From Epiperipatus broadwayi (Eukaryota > Onychophora > Udeonychophora > Euonychophora > Peripatidae): a stretch of 64,000 nucleotides of DNA. The DNA is taken from positions 310,001 to 374,000 of the forward strand of contig JAQFVV010000185.1 of assembly GCA_028023455.1 (NCBI GenBank). The letters run 5' to 3'. Under the pieces are notes generated by a model, which was given only the letters and a program-made list of their open reading frames with translations, searched no databases and was not told the DNA's origin. Below are positions 48,093-60,016 of this stretch, piece after piece. Position 1 is the first letter of the stretch; each line of letters starts with the position of its first letter. The translations under genes were made by a program, and so were the position numbers.

Positions 48093-51000
48093 TGTAACAG
48101 TCAAGTTTGTACATTCGCGTAACAGAATTCAGAATCCAAGCAAAAGAGACTGAAGCTGACCAGAATAGGACTGTGACATCCCAAGTCCGACCACACTTCA
48201 ACTCGTGAGCCAGAATTCCAAGATTCAAGACCTTACGAATGACCATCTTGAAATTACACGTAGTATACCTCTTTCCACATGACCGACATAGGTCATGGAG
48301 ACGTGATAAGACTCTGATAATTAAAAGAAAGGTTCTTAATTGACTAAAGTATATCACTAATTTAATTTAACTTAATGCATAGTTTTCACATATATAGACT
48401 ATAAATAATACTTAGAATAGGATTGAATTAGATCAATAACGAGACAGAGAACGAAATACATTAAACTAATTATATATTTATTTACAACTCATATCTATAT
48501 ATCACTTATTTACAATAGCATTCAGCGTAGAATGTATGCAAACATTTGGTAATTCAAAATCACTTTACATAAGTAATCATTAAATTTCATAGAGGGGTTT
48601 AACATGTGCCCATCTTATGAATTGCTTCACAATTAATCCAGAAATAATCAATCACTACGTTATGTCTATAAATCTCAATAAACCAATCTTATTAAATTTG
48701 TGGCTGTTATATAAATAATTATATTGAACTTTGATCATGAATTCATTTACTAAAATATACACTATGACTTAATCATGAGCGCATAAACCAGCTCAAGTAA
48801 GATCGATCGAACATGGCTTTCAAGAGAAAATTTCAAAATGCTGAAAGCGTTATGTTAAGGTGGGAGAGTTGGCTGAAATAAGATTTTACCAATGCGCTAT
48901 GGCACAGGTAAACAATAATAGGAAAAGTCGCTCTGCGGATGGATGAAATAACTTCAGGGTTCTTGCGACAAACACCGGTACCCTGTAACCGATCGCAATG
49001 CTGCATGAAAAGGAACATTGTGTTCAGGAATGGCGGGGGACTTACATGCTAACCTGGCTTTGGCTCAGGCTTCGCTACTGCTCTACCCTATAAAAGAAGA
49101 TGTGCTGGCAATGCCATGGCTCCATCTTGAGATACGTATATTACATATAGCAGCAAAATGAGAATATTTTTATAAAATAATATCACATCCACCAAGCAAA
49201 GAATAGTATATTTCTTACTATGAAATATGAGTTAATAGCATATTAGCTCTATCAAATTGGGACCAACTCTTGTGTAGCCTGGTAATAAATGTTATGCTAA
49301 GAAAGGGAATAGTACTACATCTGTACTTTGACATGCTCGATCTATTAAGTTACTTATAGATAATAAATATTTAAAGAGGGAAAGTATATTTCTATGGACA
49401 TAAGCATTTAAATGTCAAATATACTTATAAATATGATCAAGGCTAAATTTAATTCTAAATAAAACTATAAGGTTAAGTTTTTAACTGGTTGATCAAAAGA
49501 GCCACAATTCACATATTGAACCATATAAATAATAAAAAAATAGGATTTCGAAACAGCGCAGAAAGTTGATGCTATAAACAAATTATGCGAAGATTTTCAA
49601 ATAATATCTTCTTAAAAAGATGAAATTAGGTACCCACTGTTTCGAAATATTGGCATATAAATTATAAAAGCATTTAATTAAAATAAGCAAAGAAATATAG
49701 ACACAACCGCAGTGATATAACTTTAAACTAAATAATTTACTTTGAAGTGAATGGAAAATATAAATAAGTCAGATTATTTAAACTTTAACATTAAATTTTG
49801 ATAACAATTGACATATTTAAAATATTAAATGAATTTTAAGTTTTGATTACATTTAGCTTTATCATTATTTTAAAAAGAGAGTTAGCTAACTTATATAGAT
49901 ATATTTACACAAAGAATTACACAGAATTACAGAGAGCTCTGCAGCTTGAAAAATAAAATGGTACCGGTATTATTTATCTGGACTGCAAGTTCTTGGCTGT
50001 TGGTTTGGTTTAGTTTGACTGGGCGGCATCATCTTTCCAATTCTGTTAGACTGATCTCTGCTAGTGGCATGATGGTAGTTCAGGCATTGCAACGAGAGAA
50101 ACTCCAGTTCTCCGTGTGGAGTCACAGCAACAAAATGCCCACTTTTAGCTGGACATGTTAAATATTAACAATCATCAAGACTGACTGCAATTCTCACTAA
50201 CAATATGGCTGTCTTTCTCTTGTTAAAAATACAGAGTATTTATATCTTTTCCTTATCGGAATCTATCGCCTCAAAACTCACTAAACTCAGGAATTTAATT
50301 AAATATTTTTCAATTTATAATCCAGATCTTAGATAACTTATGTTAGAAACATTCCATAAGCTATTATTATAATTAAGATTTTTTGTTGCAAACAATTGTC
50401 CAATTTAGATTTTAAAATAACTTAATCTTATCTAAGGAGATTTTAATTAGTAAATTTTGAACTAGTTTTACTTTTTACAAATTCCAGGTGTGGTCGTTAA
50501 TGACACTTGTTTACAACCAGAAATCTTTTTAATTACTTGACCAGCTTTTATTTTTAATCTTACATATAATAGAAACTCTTTTTATTTAAAAACAACCTTT
50601 TACCATTTTTTTAAAAATGCAAACCTTGTTACATATTTCTTAAAATGATTTACAAACATATTTTGATATAGCCTTTAAATATATTTTTGAGAAACTTTTC
50701 CCTGAAATATATTTAAAACAAGAAATCTTTTAACACTTTTTAAAGACATTTAATATTATTTTTATATAATGGCTTTTACATATTTTAAAATATGTATTTT
50801 AAAATATATAGCACAGATTATATATTCACATACGAAATTACAATATTAAACAACAAAATTAATAATTTACACTTAACTTAAATAATATAACGAACATTTT
50901 TAGAAATATTAAATAAATTTAGTACGCTATAATTTTACTAATCCTATCTAATTATAGAGTTGGTTCGCACGCAAATATATAATACTGTTTATACAGACAT

Positions 51001-51111
51001 GAACAAATTTTAAATTTATTAACATTTAAATAGGTTCAAACTTAGCACAGATGAGTGTGTCATTAGGTTTGATGGTGAAATGATAGGGGCTTGGAAAGTT
51101 ATTGTTTCAGT
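48093..51111. other. 3.0-kb segment inserted in the 5' LTR
   Basis: The 3' LTR reads straight through where this copy is interrupted, apart from about 10 bases lost at the junction. The segment starts TGTAACAG and ends GTTTCAG, so it could itself be a solo LTR (TG...CA). It holds CCTATAAAAGAAG at about 49,088 and AATAAA at about 49,285, which supports that idea, but no flanking duplication is visible. Frames at 48,097-48,357 (minus, crossing the junction) and 49,946-50,161 have no recognised motif. I could not name the element. Confidence 0.5.
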
Positions 51112-51738
51112 GTATCTGATTTAGCTATATATGTTTTAAATAATTTTAAATTGTTTTTAGCGCAAAGCAATTAGAAAATGCTTTGTAAAAGATTTTTTTA
51201 TTGTACTTTATCGAGGAGATTCGAGTTGACAATTTTATTCAAATTGGGAAGAAAATATTTAGACCGCAAAAATATTATATCGTTACTATCTGTTTATTGC
51301 CTAATTACTTTTTCATTAATTCGGGGGAATAGCAGAGGCCATTAAAAACATTCTTAATATTTTAAAGTCATTAATTAAACATATTATTTAACTATAAAAA
51401 GCTTGAGTTTCCTAATTTTATTATAATGCTTTATTTTACTTTTCCAATGATCCAGGCATGCAAAACACATTTTTCATACTACTTTTATGCACATTTAACT
51501 TGTAGTTCTATAAGTATTCCTGTCCATGTCTCTACTGCTGATGCTAAGCTTGGCCGGATGAATAGTAATTTATGTATCGCTCGGATAATGTTGTTGGTTC
51601 ATAGTTAGCCTCGAGAATAGGTGAATAGGGCAGAGGTCTTAGTATTCTTGATTTAATATCTCACTTATGGGTGGCCTCAAGGTACTTCACCTAGTATTCA
51701 AACTGGGTTAATCCAACATACATCATCTGACTGTCACA
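51112..51738 (+). repeat. 5' LTR, second part
   Basis: Resumes at GTATCTGATTTAGC and is collinear with 58,852-59,465 to the CTGTCACA end. Copy-specific differences include a small gap near 59,262. Confidence 0.85.
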
Positions 51739-51761
51739 GTAAATTTTTTTTCTCTGCATTT

Positions 51762-51782
51762 TGGCTGCCCAATCATTTGGGG
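51762..51782 (+). promoter_or_regulatory. Candidate primer-binding site
   Basis: TGGCTGCCCAATCATTTGGG lies 23 bases after the LTR end, further than usual. It and the following ATCGATTTAATAAACCCC resemble the leader at 4330-4370 (minus). The primer tRNA was not identified. Confidence 0.5.
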
Positions 51783-54449
51783 CATCGATTTAATAAACCC
51801 CACACCCTGTAGGCAGCGTTTATGTTTCAAATAATAATATATATGTAGAATTTTTTCCTAGTATGCATATATATAATGTTTTTTCAATAACATGAAATAA
51901 TAGATATATGTATAAAAATTTTTCTTCGAGTTTGTCGCCGTGGAACGAATGTCATTTTTTTTTAAAAAAAAAATTAGTACCCTGAGAAGTTTGTTTTAGC
52001 TGAATATATTTATATAAAGATATGTATAATTTTTCTGAGTTTTGTTTCCTAATGTGAGCCAAATTTCATTTTTTTAAAATTAATTAACAAGTTAAATGTG
52101 TCATAAGGTAAAATTTTTTTTTTCCGAGTTTAGTATATATAGGAAATGAATGTTTTATATTTAAAAAGTTAACACTCAGTTAGTTTTTTTTTTGTGTGAT
52201 TATAAAAGAAGATTTCAGAGTTAAAGCAATTTTTTTTCCTCTAATGAGTACTTTTGTCATGGCCAGTTGCCATATTGTTTTTGTCGTATAAAGTATATAG
52301 CTTCAATGAGGTGGAAGTGTCAAATACATACCCACCCACGCTCCCTTTAAATAGCTTTCTTTACTTTATTTTATTTAGTATTGCTTAAATATGAGAAGTT
52401 TTGACATAATAATGTTTTTGGAAATATAGTGTATCTTCATAGTGTTAATATTTTACTAAAAAGTACAAATAGATAATAGAATTTTTTTTTCCATTTGTAT
52501 GAATTTTTGTAAAGATCTAATAGATAACATTTTTTCCGTTAGTAGAAATTTTTCTAAGGTCAAAAAGTTTGATAAGTTCAAATTAACACGTGTCAATGTA
52601 TGGTGTCATCAAATATTTTTTCACTTTCTCTGCATTTCGTTTCTTTAAATCAATACTTTTAATCATGCAAAATTTTTTTTCACTTTTAAATATTTTGCAG
52701 TTATGTTTCCTTGGAAATATATATAAGTATAAGTTTTGTTAATAAAATATCAAATTTGATTTTCAACTTGTGAAATAGTAAATGCGTGTGCTCATCGTAA
52801 TAAATATATATATTAAAGTATTTTCTGTATAACATATATGTCAGCCACCTTTAGTTAAAATTTTTTTTCTTAATTGTGATTATGCTATTGAATCATTTAT
52901 TGAGTAACCGTTAGGTGAAGACCCCTTTGAGTAACCGTTAGGTGAAGCCCGTGTTTTTGAGTGATCGTTTTTGGTGAAGACCCTCTTAGTAACCGTTTAG
53001 ATGAAGACCCCTTACACTTTAGAGTTAGGATTGCTGAGTAGCCTGAAATAATAGGTCTATGTCTGCAATCATTGCTTCCTTGTCATAGTTGCAACCAGCA
53101 TTTACTAGCCTGAAATAATAGGAGTATGCGGTCTGCAATATGACGAATCGTTCTAATAAAATCATGTACATGATAAGACAAAATATTTATGTAGGTATAT
53201 CTGTTTGTATATTTATATGTAGTCATATATATGCTTATTTAATGTTGTACATATTTATATGTATGGGTGTATATGGTATACATTTTGTTATAGTTCGGTA
53301 AAACCCGTTTTTATATAAATGTTTTTTTAAACAGTTTTTGATCTCAATGCGTCATTCTGTAAAATTGCTTGATGATTGTTAATCTATTTCAAGTTGTGAC
53401 CAAAATGGTAGTTGGTTTCGATCCCAGGTTCATAATTCGGAGTGGCAGTTATCATGGGATTTTATTTTAATTGTTTTTTTTTTGTATTATATATTTTGTT
53501 TTGTTAATCGTACTTTAGGCTGTTTAAATTGATTTTTTTTATGTCATGACCAAAACAGTAGTGTGGTTTCGAACCCAACTCAGACATGTTACCTTACTGA
53601 GTTCTATACATCTTAGACTTAATTAATATTGTCATTTAAAATAGCATTTACTTATTCATGCAGAGATTTTTTTTGAAAGTGAAGTGAAAATCAAAATAAA
53701 TTTTAATCGCATTTAAACTTTATAATCCTTATCAATGTGTGCTTGGATCATTATCATTAATATGTATATTTGATATAGCCATTGTCTTGTTGACTGGTGC
53801 CCTTATCAAATAAATTTGTCGGCAAGTGCAATCTCTCATATCGGATTACAAATAAACAAACCATAGGAGATAGATGATCAAAATAAAAATGTATGTGTAG
53901 TGAGCCAAAATAATTTTTAAACATGACTTATGTATATTTTTGCTCACATATTCCTTTTGATATATATACTTGTGAATTAATGTAAATGCATTTTTTAGTT
54001 GTTTCAGGTGTCAGAGAAAGCCAGGTCAAGCTGTAAGTGTATTATTTTAATTGTATTGTAACAACTTAGTAATGACATTTTAATGAAATATAACAATAAA
54101 TAAAGTAAAGTGAAGAGAATAATAAGTAGTATAAATAAATATTAAAAACAGACACAGCAGGATTTTTTTTTCATGTACAAACAGATACATATAGGGATAG
54201 GTTTAAGATAGGACCACGTGAGGTAGGAAAAGTTAATTTCTGAAAACATATAAATAAAACAGATAGTTGGAACTTAGAATACTGATTTATTTTAGAAAGA
54301 ACTAAATTTTTTTTATATATACAGAAGGATATAGCTCCTAGATACGTGTGATAAAATATACGTTTCTAGATTGTTTATAAAAAGACTAAAATACATTTTA
54401 CAAATAAGGTGGGATTGTTATATAACAAAATAGCCAATATTAGGCAAAA
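51783..54449 (+). other. 2.7-kb leader of the LTR element
   Basis: No long frame. It contains the tandem repeat at 52,901-53,014, a duplicated AGCCTGAAATAATAGG block (about 53,040 and 53,107), and two short tRNA-arm-like pieces, GGTTTCGATCCCAGG (about 53,415) and GGTTTCGAACCCAAC (about 53,564), each preceded by TGACCAAAA. The last pair looks like a duplicated B-box-like unit of unknown meaning. Confidence 0.45.
52901..53014 (+). repeat. Four-unit tandem repeat (about 28 bp) in leader
   Basis: TGAGTAACCGTTAGGTGAAG followed by ACCCCTT-like ends occurs four times at about 52,901, 52,928, 52,958 and 52,987, with increasing divergence to the right. Confidence 0.9.
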
Positions 54450-55001
54450 ATGGAGGCACAGAAGAGAGGCAAAGTTTATAGGTCAATATGCACTCATAGT
54501 GACCAAAAATACAATTTGGAAGATCTCATCAAAGAAATGAGAGACGAAAACAAAATGATGATGAACATGTTCCAAGAATTCATGAATATTACATCGCAAA
54601 GATTGAACCGTTTGGAGGCACATATGGAACTCCATCAAGAACAGAGTATTGTAACAAAAGCATCACCAGAAGATGATACTCAAAAACAAGATGACACTGA
54701 TATGAAATCCTACACTGATATGAAATCCTTGAGTGATTATAAAACAGGTGAAGCCATTCACCAGTTGGACTTTTCTGGACAAATGAATGAAGATAGTAAA
54801 AAAACAGACGATCAACAGCTGTTGAACCAAATCCAGGCCCAACAAGGCAGTGAAATCTTTACTGCAACAGTAATCAATACTATAACTCCTGTGGCAAAGA
54901 TTAGCAACATAAAATGTTTTAGAAAAGAACCGGGTGGGAACCCTAGACACCACCTTGATAGCTTGAAAATCTGTCTCCAAGACCAGAACATGACTGAGTA
55001 A
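54450..55001 (+). CDS. Gag-like ORF of LTR retrotransposon
   Basis: 183 codons from an ATG, the longest non-repetitive open frame of the window. Residues about 22-60 form a likely helix or coiled coil (LEDLIKEMRDENKMMMNMFQ onward). The middle is acidic and polar, with a short duplication (DMKSYTDMKSL). The last third (VAKISNIKCFRKEPGGNPRH, then HLDSLKICLQDQNMTE) resembles the start of a retrotransposon capsid (F-x-G-x-x-x-NP-x-x-HLDSLK). The frame stops where the rest of capsid and the zinc knuckle would follow, so the protein is truncated. Integrase-tail sequence begins only about 110 bases later. The product would normally form virus-like particles in the cytoplasm. This version is probably non-functional. 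Confidence 0.65.
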   Translation: MEAQKRGKVYRSICTHSDQKYNLEDLIKEMRDENKMMMNMFQEFMNITSQRLNRLEAHMELHQEQSIVTKASPEDDTQKQDDTDMKSYTDMKSLSDYKTGEAIHQLDFSGQMNEDSKKTDDQQLLNQIQAQQGSEIFTATVINTITPVAKISNIKCFRKEPGGNPRHHLDSLKICLQDQNMTE

Positions 55002-55110
55002 GAAAAGAAAGGCAAGGAAAAAATTAAGACGTACAGCTTGGCATCGCAAAAATTGAAACTGGCAATATAAATGCAGGGAAGGAAAGCAAGCATGGTTAAG
55101 AGACCTTAGG

Positions 55111-55317
55111 CTAAGTAGTAAAGCATGGAGGAAAGTTAAAAAGTTTTTTCCAATATATAAAGGTCCATATGCGTTAAAAAAGAAGTGTGGAGAAAATGCT
55201 TTTCAGTTGAAAGATAGTCACACCATACAAAGACAGTACAATGCTACAAACATAAACCTTGTGTACCACCGGACCCCGAAAAAATTAGAAATTAAAAAGT
55301 TAAATATAACTTGTTAG
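55111..55317 (+). pseudogene. Integrase C-terminal remnant
   Basis: An open run of 68 codons ending at TAG. It reads LSSKAWRKVKKFFPIYKGPY, then CGENAFQLKD, QRQYNATNINLVYHRTPKK. FFPIYKGPY followed by NAFQLKD and a short N-x-x-NL ending is the SH3-like C-terminal domain that follows the integrase core in Ty3/gypsy elements. Protease, RT, RNase H and the integrase core are missing: only about 110 bases separate it from the gag stop, so one deletion removed nearly all of pol. Confidence 0.72.
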
Positions 55318-56199
55318 ACTAAAAACAACACAGACTCAATTTAAGATATTGAGCTGATATTTTAAGTCAGCTCATATATATATAAGCTCACATATTTATA
55401 ATTTCGTCATAGATATTTTCCGAAGTTAAATAGTTTGTAAAATAAAAAATTAACAAATGATTTTAATTTAATGGGAAGGGTAAAATCTTAAACTTTTATT
55501 TTTGCTATGAATTTGAGCAATTTTTTTTAAAAAAAAAAAAAGAAAAAAAGAAAAAATATAATTTATTGTCAAAAATGTTAAAAGTGTTTAATTGAAAGGA
55601 AGAAAACTCGAGAGATAAAAGGATGGGGAAAAGAAAACAAAATTAGATTGTTGGTAGTAATTAGACTATTGTTGAAACTTTCACAAACTAAAAGTATTTG
55701 GTTAATAATTGCTATTACGCTAATTAAAAAGAAAAAAAAAAGATAAGAGAAAGAGAGATAAAATCGTTTTTAGAGTAAGTCAGTTGACTTGAGAGACCAG
55801 CAAGGACAATAAAGAAAAAAAAAAAGAGAGAAAAGCTGTGCTCCGAATCAGAAATTATTATAGAAACTTATTTTGCGGACTCTTTTCAAATGCATAGTGG
55901 CTAAAGTTATCAAAACCTTCCCCTTTGGGGAATTGGCCGCCACTCCATCTGAATGAAGCTACCGAAAGAGTCAAGGAATGGAAAGGAATGTATATAGCTA
56001 GCCGGACAACCAAAGGAACATCCATGGACACACCAGAATTCTCATATACAAGGACAAAGGCACGACAAATGGAATGTGAATCTATGAAAGTCAGGCCACT
56101 TCGCTCTGATCGATCAGGGTAATTATAAACTTTTCAATTAATGGGAACTTTAGTTAAAGCATAATAGAACTTTATTTTTGATTTATTTTTCATTTATTA
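55318..56199 (+). other. Non-coding 3' interior of LTR element
   Basis: A- and G-rich sequence, with purine tracts near 55,535-55,555 and 55,728-55,765. The 65-codon frame at 55,925-56,122 has no recognised motif. Confidence 0.4.
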
Positions 56200-56960
56200 T
56201 ATTTGTTACGAATGTTTCAACAATAGAGGTGGGGAAATAAATTTATTTAATATTGTAAACTATTTATGTTAATTCTCGTTAAATATTTTTATGAAATATT
56301 GGTATGACTGTATGTTAAATTATTTAATATCTGTTCGATCTAGAGGATAACAACAGGGTGGGGGTATAAAAGTGTGCTGCCAAGCAACAGAGAACCTTAG
56401 GGCGTTACTTGCTTGTTAGCAGAAAATAAGGGAAGTGTTGAAAGTATAAGAAAATGAAAGACACTTATACATTCATTTTAAGTTTTTGCAAGTTATTTAT
56501 TTACCAAATAAAGTGGGGTTTAAAAATAAACTTCAGGAAAGATTATACACTATAAGTCACCTTTGTATACATGCCTGCTAGAATCCGCAGTGTTAGTGTC
56601 GGTGCGAGTAAATCCATGGTAGATATTTGGGAAGAATACTTAAAAAGTTAAAAGTTTGAAAATCAGAAATTGTAAGTCAGTTCTCTATGGATCGGGCAGA
56701 AATATAATGTTATTAATAATCATAATAATAAAGGAAAGTTTTTTTGTATCCAACGTATATTTGAATTCTTTAATTATTTATAATAATTAGTTAGTGTCCT
56801 TAAGTGAAAACCTCTGTCAGATTATAAACAAAATTTGTAATTGGTGAATCGCCGTTCGAAAATAAATAAGACCAGGTTTACGTAAAGCTTCGTGGCCAGG
56901 TTCCAAGAGAGAAATCCTTGGTGGCGCCCTCGGCAGCGATTCTAATAATTAAGATTCACT
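56200..56960 (+). mobile_element. Candidate nested LTR with primer-binding site (different element)
   Basis: GGGGGTATAAAAGTGTGCTG (TATA box, 56,360-56,379) is followed by AATAAA at about 56,507 and, at about 56,920, by TGGTGGCGCCCTCGGCAGCG, which resembles the primer-binding region of many gypsy elements. The order promoter - poly(A) signal - TGG...GCGCC is that of a 5' LTR edge. Exact ends and a partner LTR were not found. It may be a solo or truncated LTR of another gypsy family that landed in the 3' interior. Confidence 0.4.
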
Positions 56961-57800
56961 TATTAGGGGAAGGAAAAAAAATGTAGTGTCACAATATAGG
57001 AGATTGAATTATGGATAAACCGTTAGTTATATAATAAAAGAAAGAAAGATTGTTAGTCACTAACAAATTAAATATTACAGCAAATAAAGAGTAGGCTTGA
57101 ACTCACCTAGCACAAAATTTTTACCTCTGACCTGAAGCAACAGCATTTTTTTAACATTTTTTTTTGCTCACTAACTATTGGGAAATGAAGCAATGGATCT
57201 GAAGTCCAATCCATGCTTCACAGCCTCCTATAAACTTAATTAGTATTGTAGGCCTGAATTAAGTTTATAGTCCAATATCAGCAGGGTTTTGCATTAAAGG
57301 TAAAATTAATTACATTCATTAAATTTGTATGTGCAGTAAATATTTCCTTTTAAATAAATTCCATTCTAAAATTAGATTTCTGTTAATAAAAAGTGCTTGT
57401 AAAATCTATTAGTCAAACATATATATACGTCAAGTGTATATATATATGAGTTAATGCAAAATTCTGCTGAAATAAAATGCTTATTTTATTAAAAGAAATA
57501 AGAATGTATTTTTTTTAAAAATCTTGTTAAAATATTTAGTATGATTTGATTTTGAGATAAGCCCGCCAACATTTTCTAAAAGAATGTATATTTTAATTAA
57601 TTAGCCCATTCAAGGCAAATTAAAGATGGCCTTCTCTTTCTTTTTTAATTAATAAAATTCAAAGTTTAAAGAAAGAAATTTAGAATAAAAAAGTAAAAGT
57701 TATTTTTAGAAAATGTTACCTTGAAACAAAGGAGTGTGGGGGGGGGTTATCAAGATCTAAGATCATACATAAAACAATAGAAGATAGCTTACAAAAAATG

Positions 57801-57837
57801 TATAAATAGGAGAGAGAACAAAAGACTAGGCATTCAG
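57801..57837 (+). promoter_or_regulatory. LTR core promoter candidate (3' LTR)
   Basis: TATAAATAGG at 57,801 with GCATTCAGATT about 30 bases downstream, collinear with 47,222-47,260. Confidence 0.5.
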
Positions 57838-58440
57838 ATTTTCCTTTTGGGAGATGGGTTTTCAGATTTTCCTTTTGAAGATTGCATTCAGATTTTTCTG
57901 CAGGCTTTTTCTTGTGCTTGCTGAGATTTCTCTGTAGAAAATTCTTTCAGATTTTTCCTGTGCTTTGAACCTCCCAGATTTTGCTTCTCATTTCCATTTT
58001 GCTCAAGAAAGTTATTCAACTGTCGTCTTCAAAATCACGGAGAATTTTGAACATGCTACAAGCTAAAAATCATATGAATTTGATGGATTCTACCATGTGA
58101 GGCGGTTAGGCAAGCTTTGCCTGCCACAAGGTCCTAAATACCATCAAGATGCCATAGTATCCAACCAATATCAATCTGAACTCTGTGCCGTGTTCGTAGG
58201 ACTTTTCATAAAAGCATGCTACATATTTCCACTTTCCTTGTCCAGAAAAATACCTATCGATGGACGGATCAAACCATGAACAGGACCAAGGAATCAGGAT
58301 GGTAATTGTATCTCTCCTCATGAACTATTTATTATGCTATCCTTTTTGTTCATATCTTTTTTAATTACTTAATTGAATTATATTTTGAATTGGTGTATTT
58401 AATTATATTTGTTATGTAACCATTTTTATTAGACTAGTCT

Positions 58441-58620
58441 TATATATATATATGCATAAATTTTATATCTTGTATGAGTCAGAGGGTATTCATTTATTAT
58501 TTAACACTCGCAAAAAGCATTTGCACAATTTGGTTTGAAAAAGCTGATATGAATGTGATTACAATTGTATACAGACGCTATAAAAAATAAATGCTGATTT
58601 ATATATATATATATATATAT
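58441..58620 (+). mobile_element. MITE copy inserted in TA run of 3' LTR
   Basis: The sequence between TA runs matches 41,555-41,708 (GTCAGAGGGTATTCATTTATT, AACACTCGCAAA, ACAGACGCTATAAAA). It is absent from the 5' LTR, where the same TA run is continuous (47,860-47,900), so it inserted after the LTR pair formed. The left end is shortened relative to the 41.5-kb copy. Confidence 0.85.
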
Positions 58621-59465
58621 TGTGTGATCATCTATCTATCTATATTTAACCCTTTTTCCTTCGCTATTCTTCATTACTAACATGTACAAATATTTCATAT
58701 TCCATTGCGGTTATGTTTAAAAGTTAATTTTTCATTAAAATATCTTTTCAATTTCAATGTTTGTAAAATAAATACGAGTAAGTTTCCTTTGTTTGCCAAC
58801 TTGATCTCTTTGATAATGCCTCTTTTGTCCGCCATTAGCTTATTACGTATATCTGATTTAGCTATATACGTTTTAAATAATTTTAAACTGTTTTTAGCAC
58901 AAAGCAATTAGAAAATGCTTTGCGAAAGATTTTTTTATTGTACTTTATTGAAGAGATTTGAGTTGACAATTTTATTCAAATTCGGAAGAAAAGATTTAGA
59001 CCGCAAAAATATTATATCGTTACTATCTGTTTATTGCCTAATTACTTTTTCATTAATTCAGGGGAATAACTGAGGCCATTAAAAACATTCTTAATATTTT
59101 AAAGTCATTAATTAAACATATTATTTAACTATAAAAAGCTTGAGTTTCCTAATTTTATTATAATGCTTTATTTTACTTTTCCAATGATCCAGGCATGCAA
59201 AACACATTTTTCATAATACTTTTATGCACATTTAACTTGTAGTTCTATAAGTATTCCCATCCGCTGATGGGAAGCTTGGCCGGATGAAAAGTAATTTCTG
59301 TATGGCTCAGATAATGTTGTTGCTTCATAGTTAGCCTCGAGAATAGGCGAATGGGGCAGAGGTCATAGTATTCTTGATTTAATATCTCGTGTATGGGTGG
59401 CCTCAAGGTACTTTTGCCTACTATTCGAACTGGGTTAAACCAACATACATGATCTGACTGTCACA

Positions 59466-60008
59466 ATATATATACACAGGAAAAGTGTATTTGCTTATAA
59501 AAATTTAAAAAAGTTGTCATATTTTAAATTTTTGTATAGAAAATATTAAGTTAAAATGGCTCTATTTTTGGTTTAACATGAGTCAGATGATGATGATGAT
59601 TAATATTATTATTACTACTACTATTACTATGACTATGACTACTATTATTACCACTACTACTATTACTACTGCTACTACTACTGCTGCTACTGCTGCTATT
59701 GCTACTACTAATCTTATTATTAATTACTAGTACTACCACTGGATGATCTAGATTTAATTTATACTGCCAAATTTACTGATTGTTTGCTTGGTTACATCAT
59801 ATCTAAAATTTTATCTAGAATATTCCAAAAAAATATCTCATTATATTTCAATGTTTACTGCTGTAAGTCTATAAAAAATTCAATAAATATATATGTATAA
59901 TAAATAAATAAATAAATAAATATAAAATTGTTATAAAAAAGTATACAATCTTGATAATTCTGGTGTCAAATATGATAAAATTTTCTAAAAAAATTTATGA
60001 TCATGATT
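59466..60008 (+). repeat. Diverged dispersed repeat, copy 2 (about 59,540-59,900)
   Basis: Matches 34,800-35,070: GAGTCAGA, then mixed GAT/ATT/ACT trinucleotides (59,586-59,735), then TTACATCATATCTAAAATTTT and TCTCATTATATTTCAATGTT. The Ser/Asn/His-rich minus-strand frame over the trinucleotides is not a gene. The remainder of the interval is featureless. Confidence 0.6.
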
Positions 60009-60016
60009 TTTAAGAT
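60009..60016. repeat. Left target-site duplication of second hAT element
   Basis: TTTAAGAT, matched 7 of 8 by CTTAAGAT at 62,578-62,585. Confidence 0.75.

Larger units (their letters stand above)
46601..59465 (+). mobile_element. Large LTR retrotransposon with 2.1-kb LTRs, pol mostly deleted
   Basis: Directly repeated sequences begin TGGATCTGAAGTCC (46,601 and 57,194) and end CTGACTGTCACA (51,738 and 59,465). Homology starts and stops exactly at these TG and CA ends, the signature of LTRs. The 5.4-kb interior holds a primer-binding-like site, a long leader with tandem repeats, a gag-like ORF and an integrase tail in the expected order. The 5' LTR contains a 3.0-kb foreign segment and the 3' LTR a MITE. 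Without them the LTRs are about 2119 and 2110 bp. No target-site duplication is visible (AACCT on the left, ATATA on the right). The integrase tail and gag style suggest Ty3/gypsy. Confidence 0.8.
57194..59465 (+). repeat. 3' LTR of the large element (2272 bp, with MITE insert)
   Basis: Matches the two parts of the 5' LTR in order. A purine-rich GGGAAATGAAGCAA directly precedes it, a plausible polypurine tract for plus-strand priming. A MITE copy occupies about 58,441-58,620. Confidence 0.85.

Noticed and set aside
47932-48357. 141-codon minus-strand frame with a plausible-looking protein
   Set aside because: It crosses the junction between LTR sequence and the 3.0-kb insert at 48,092. The LTR part is repeated with changes at 58,695-58,907, so the frame as a whole is a product of the insertion.
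59551-59739. Ser/Asn/His-rich minus-strand protein
   Set aside because: Encoded by mixed GAT/ATT/ACT trinucleotide repeats inside a dispersed repeat.
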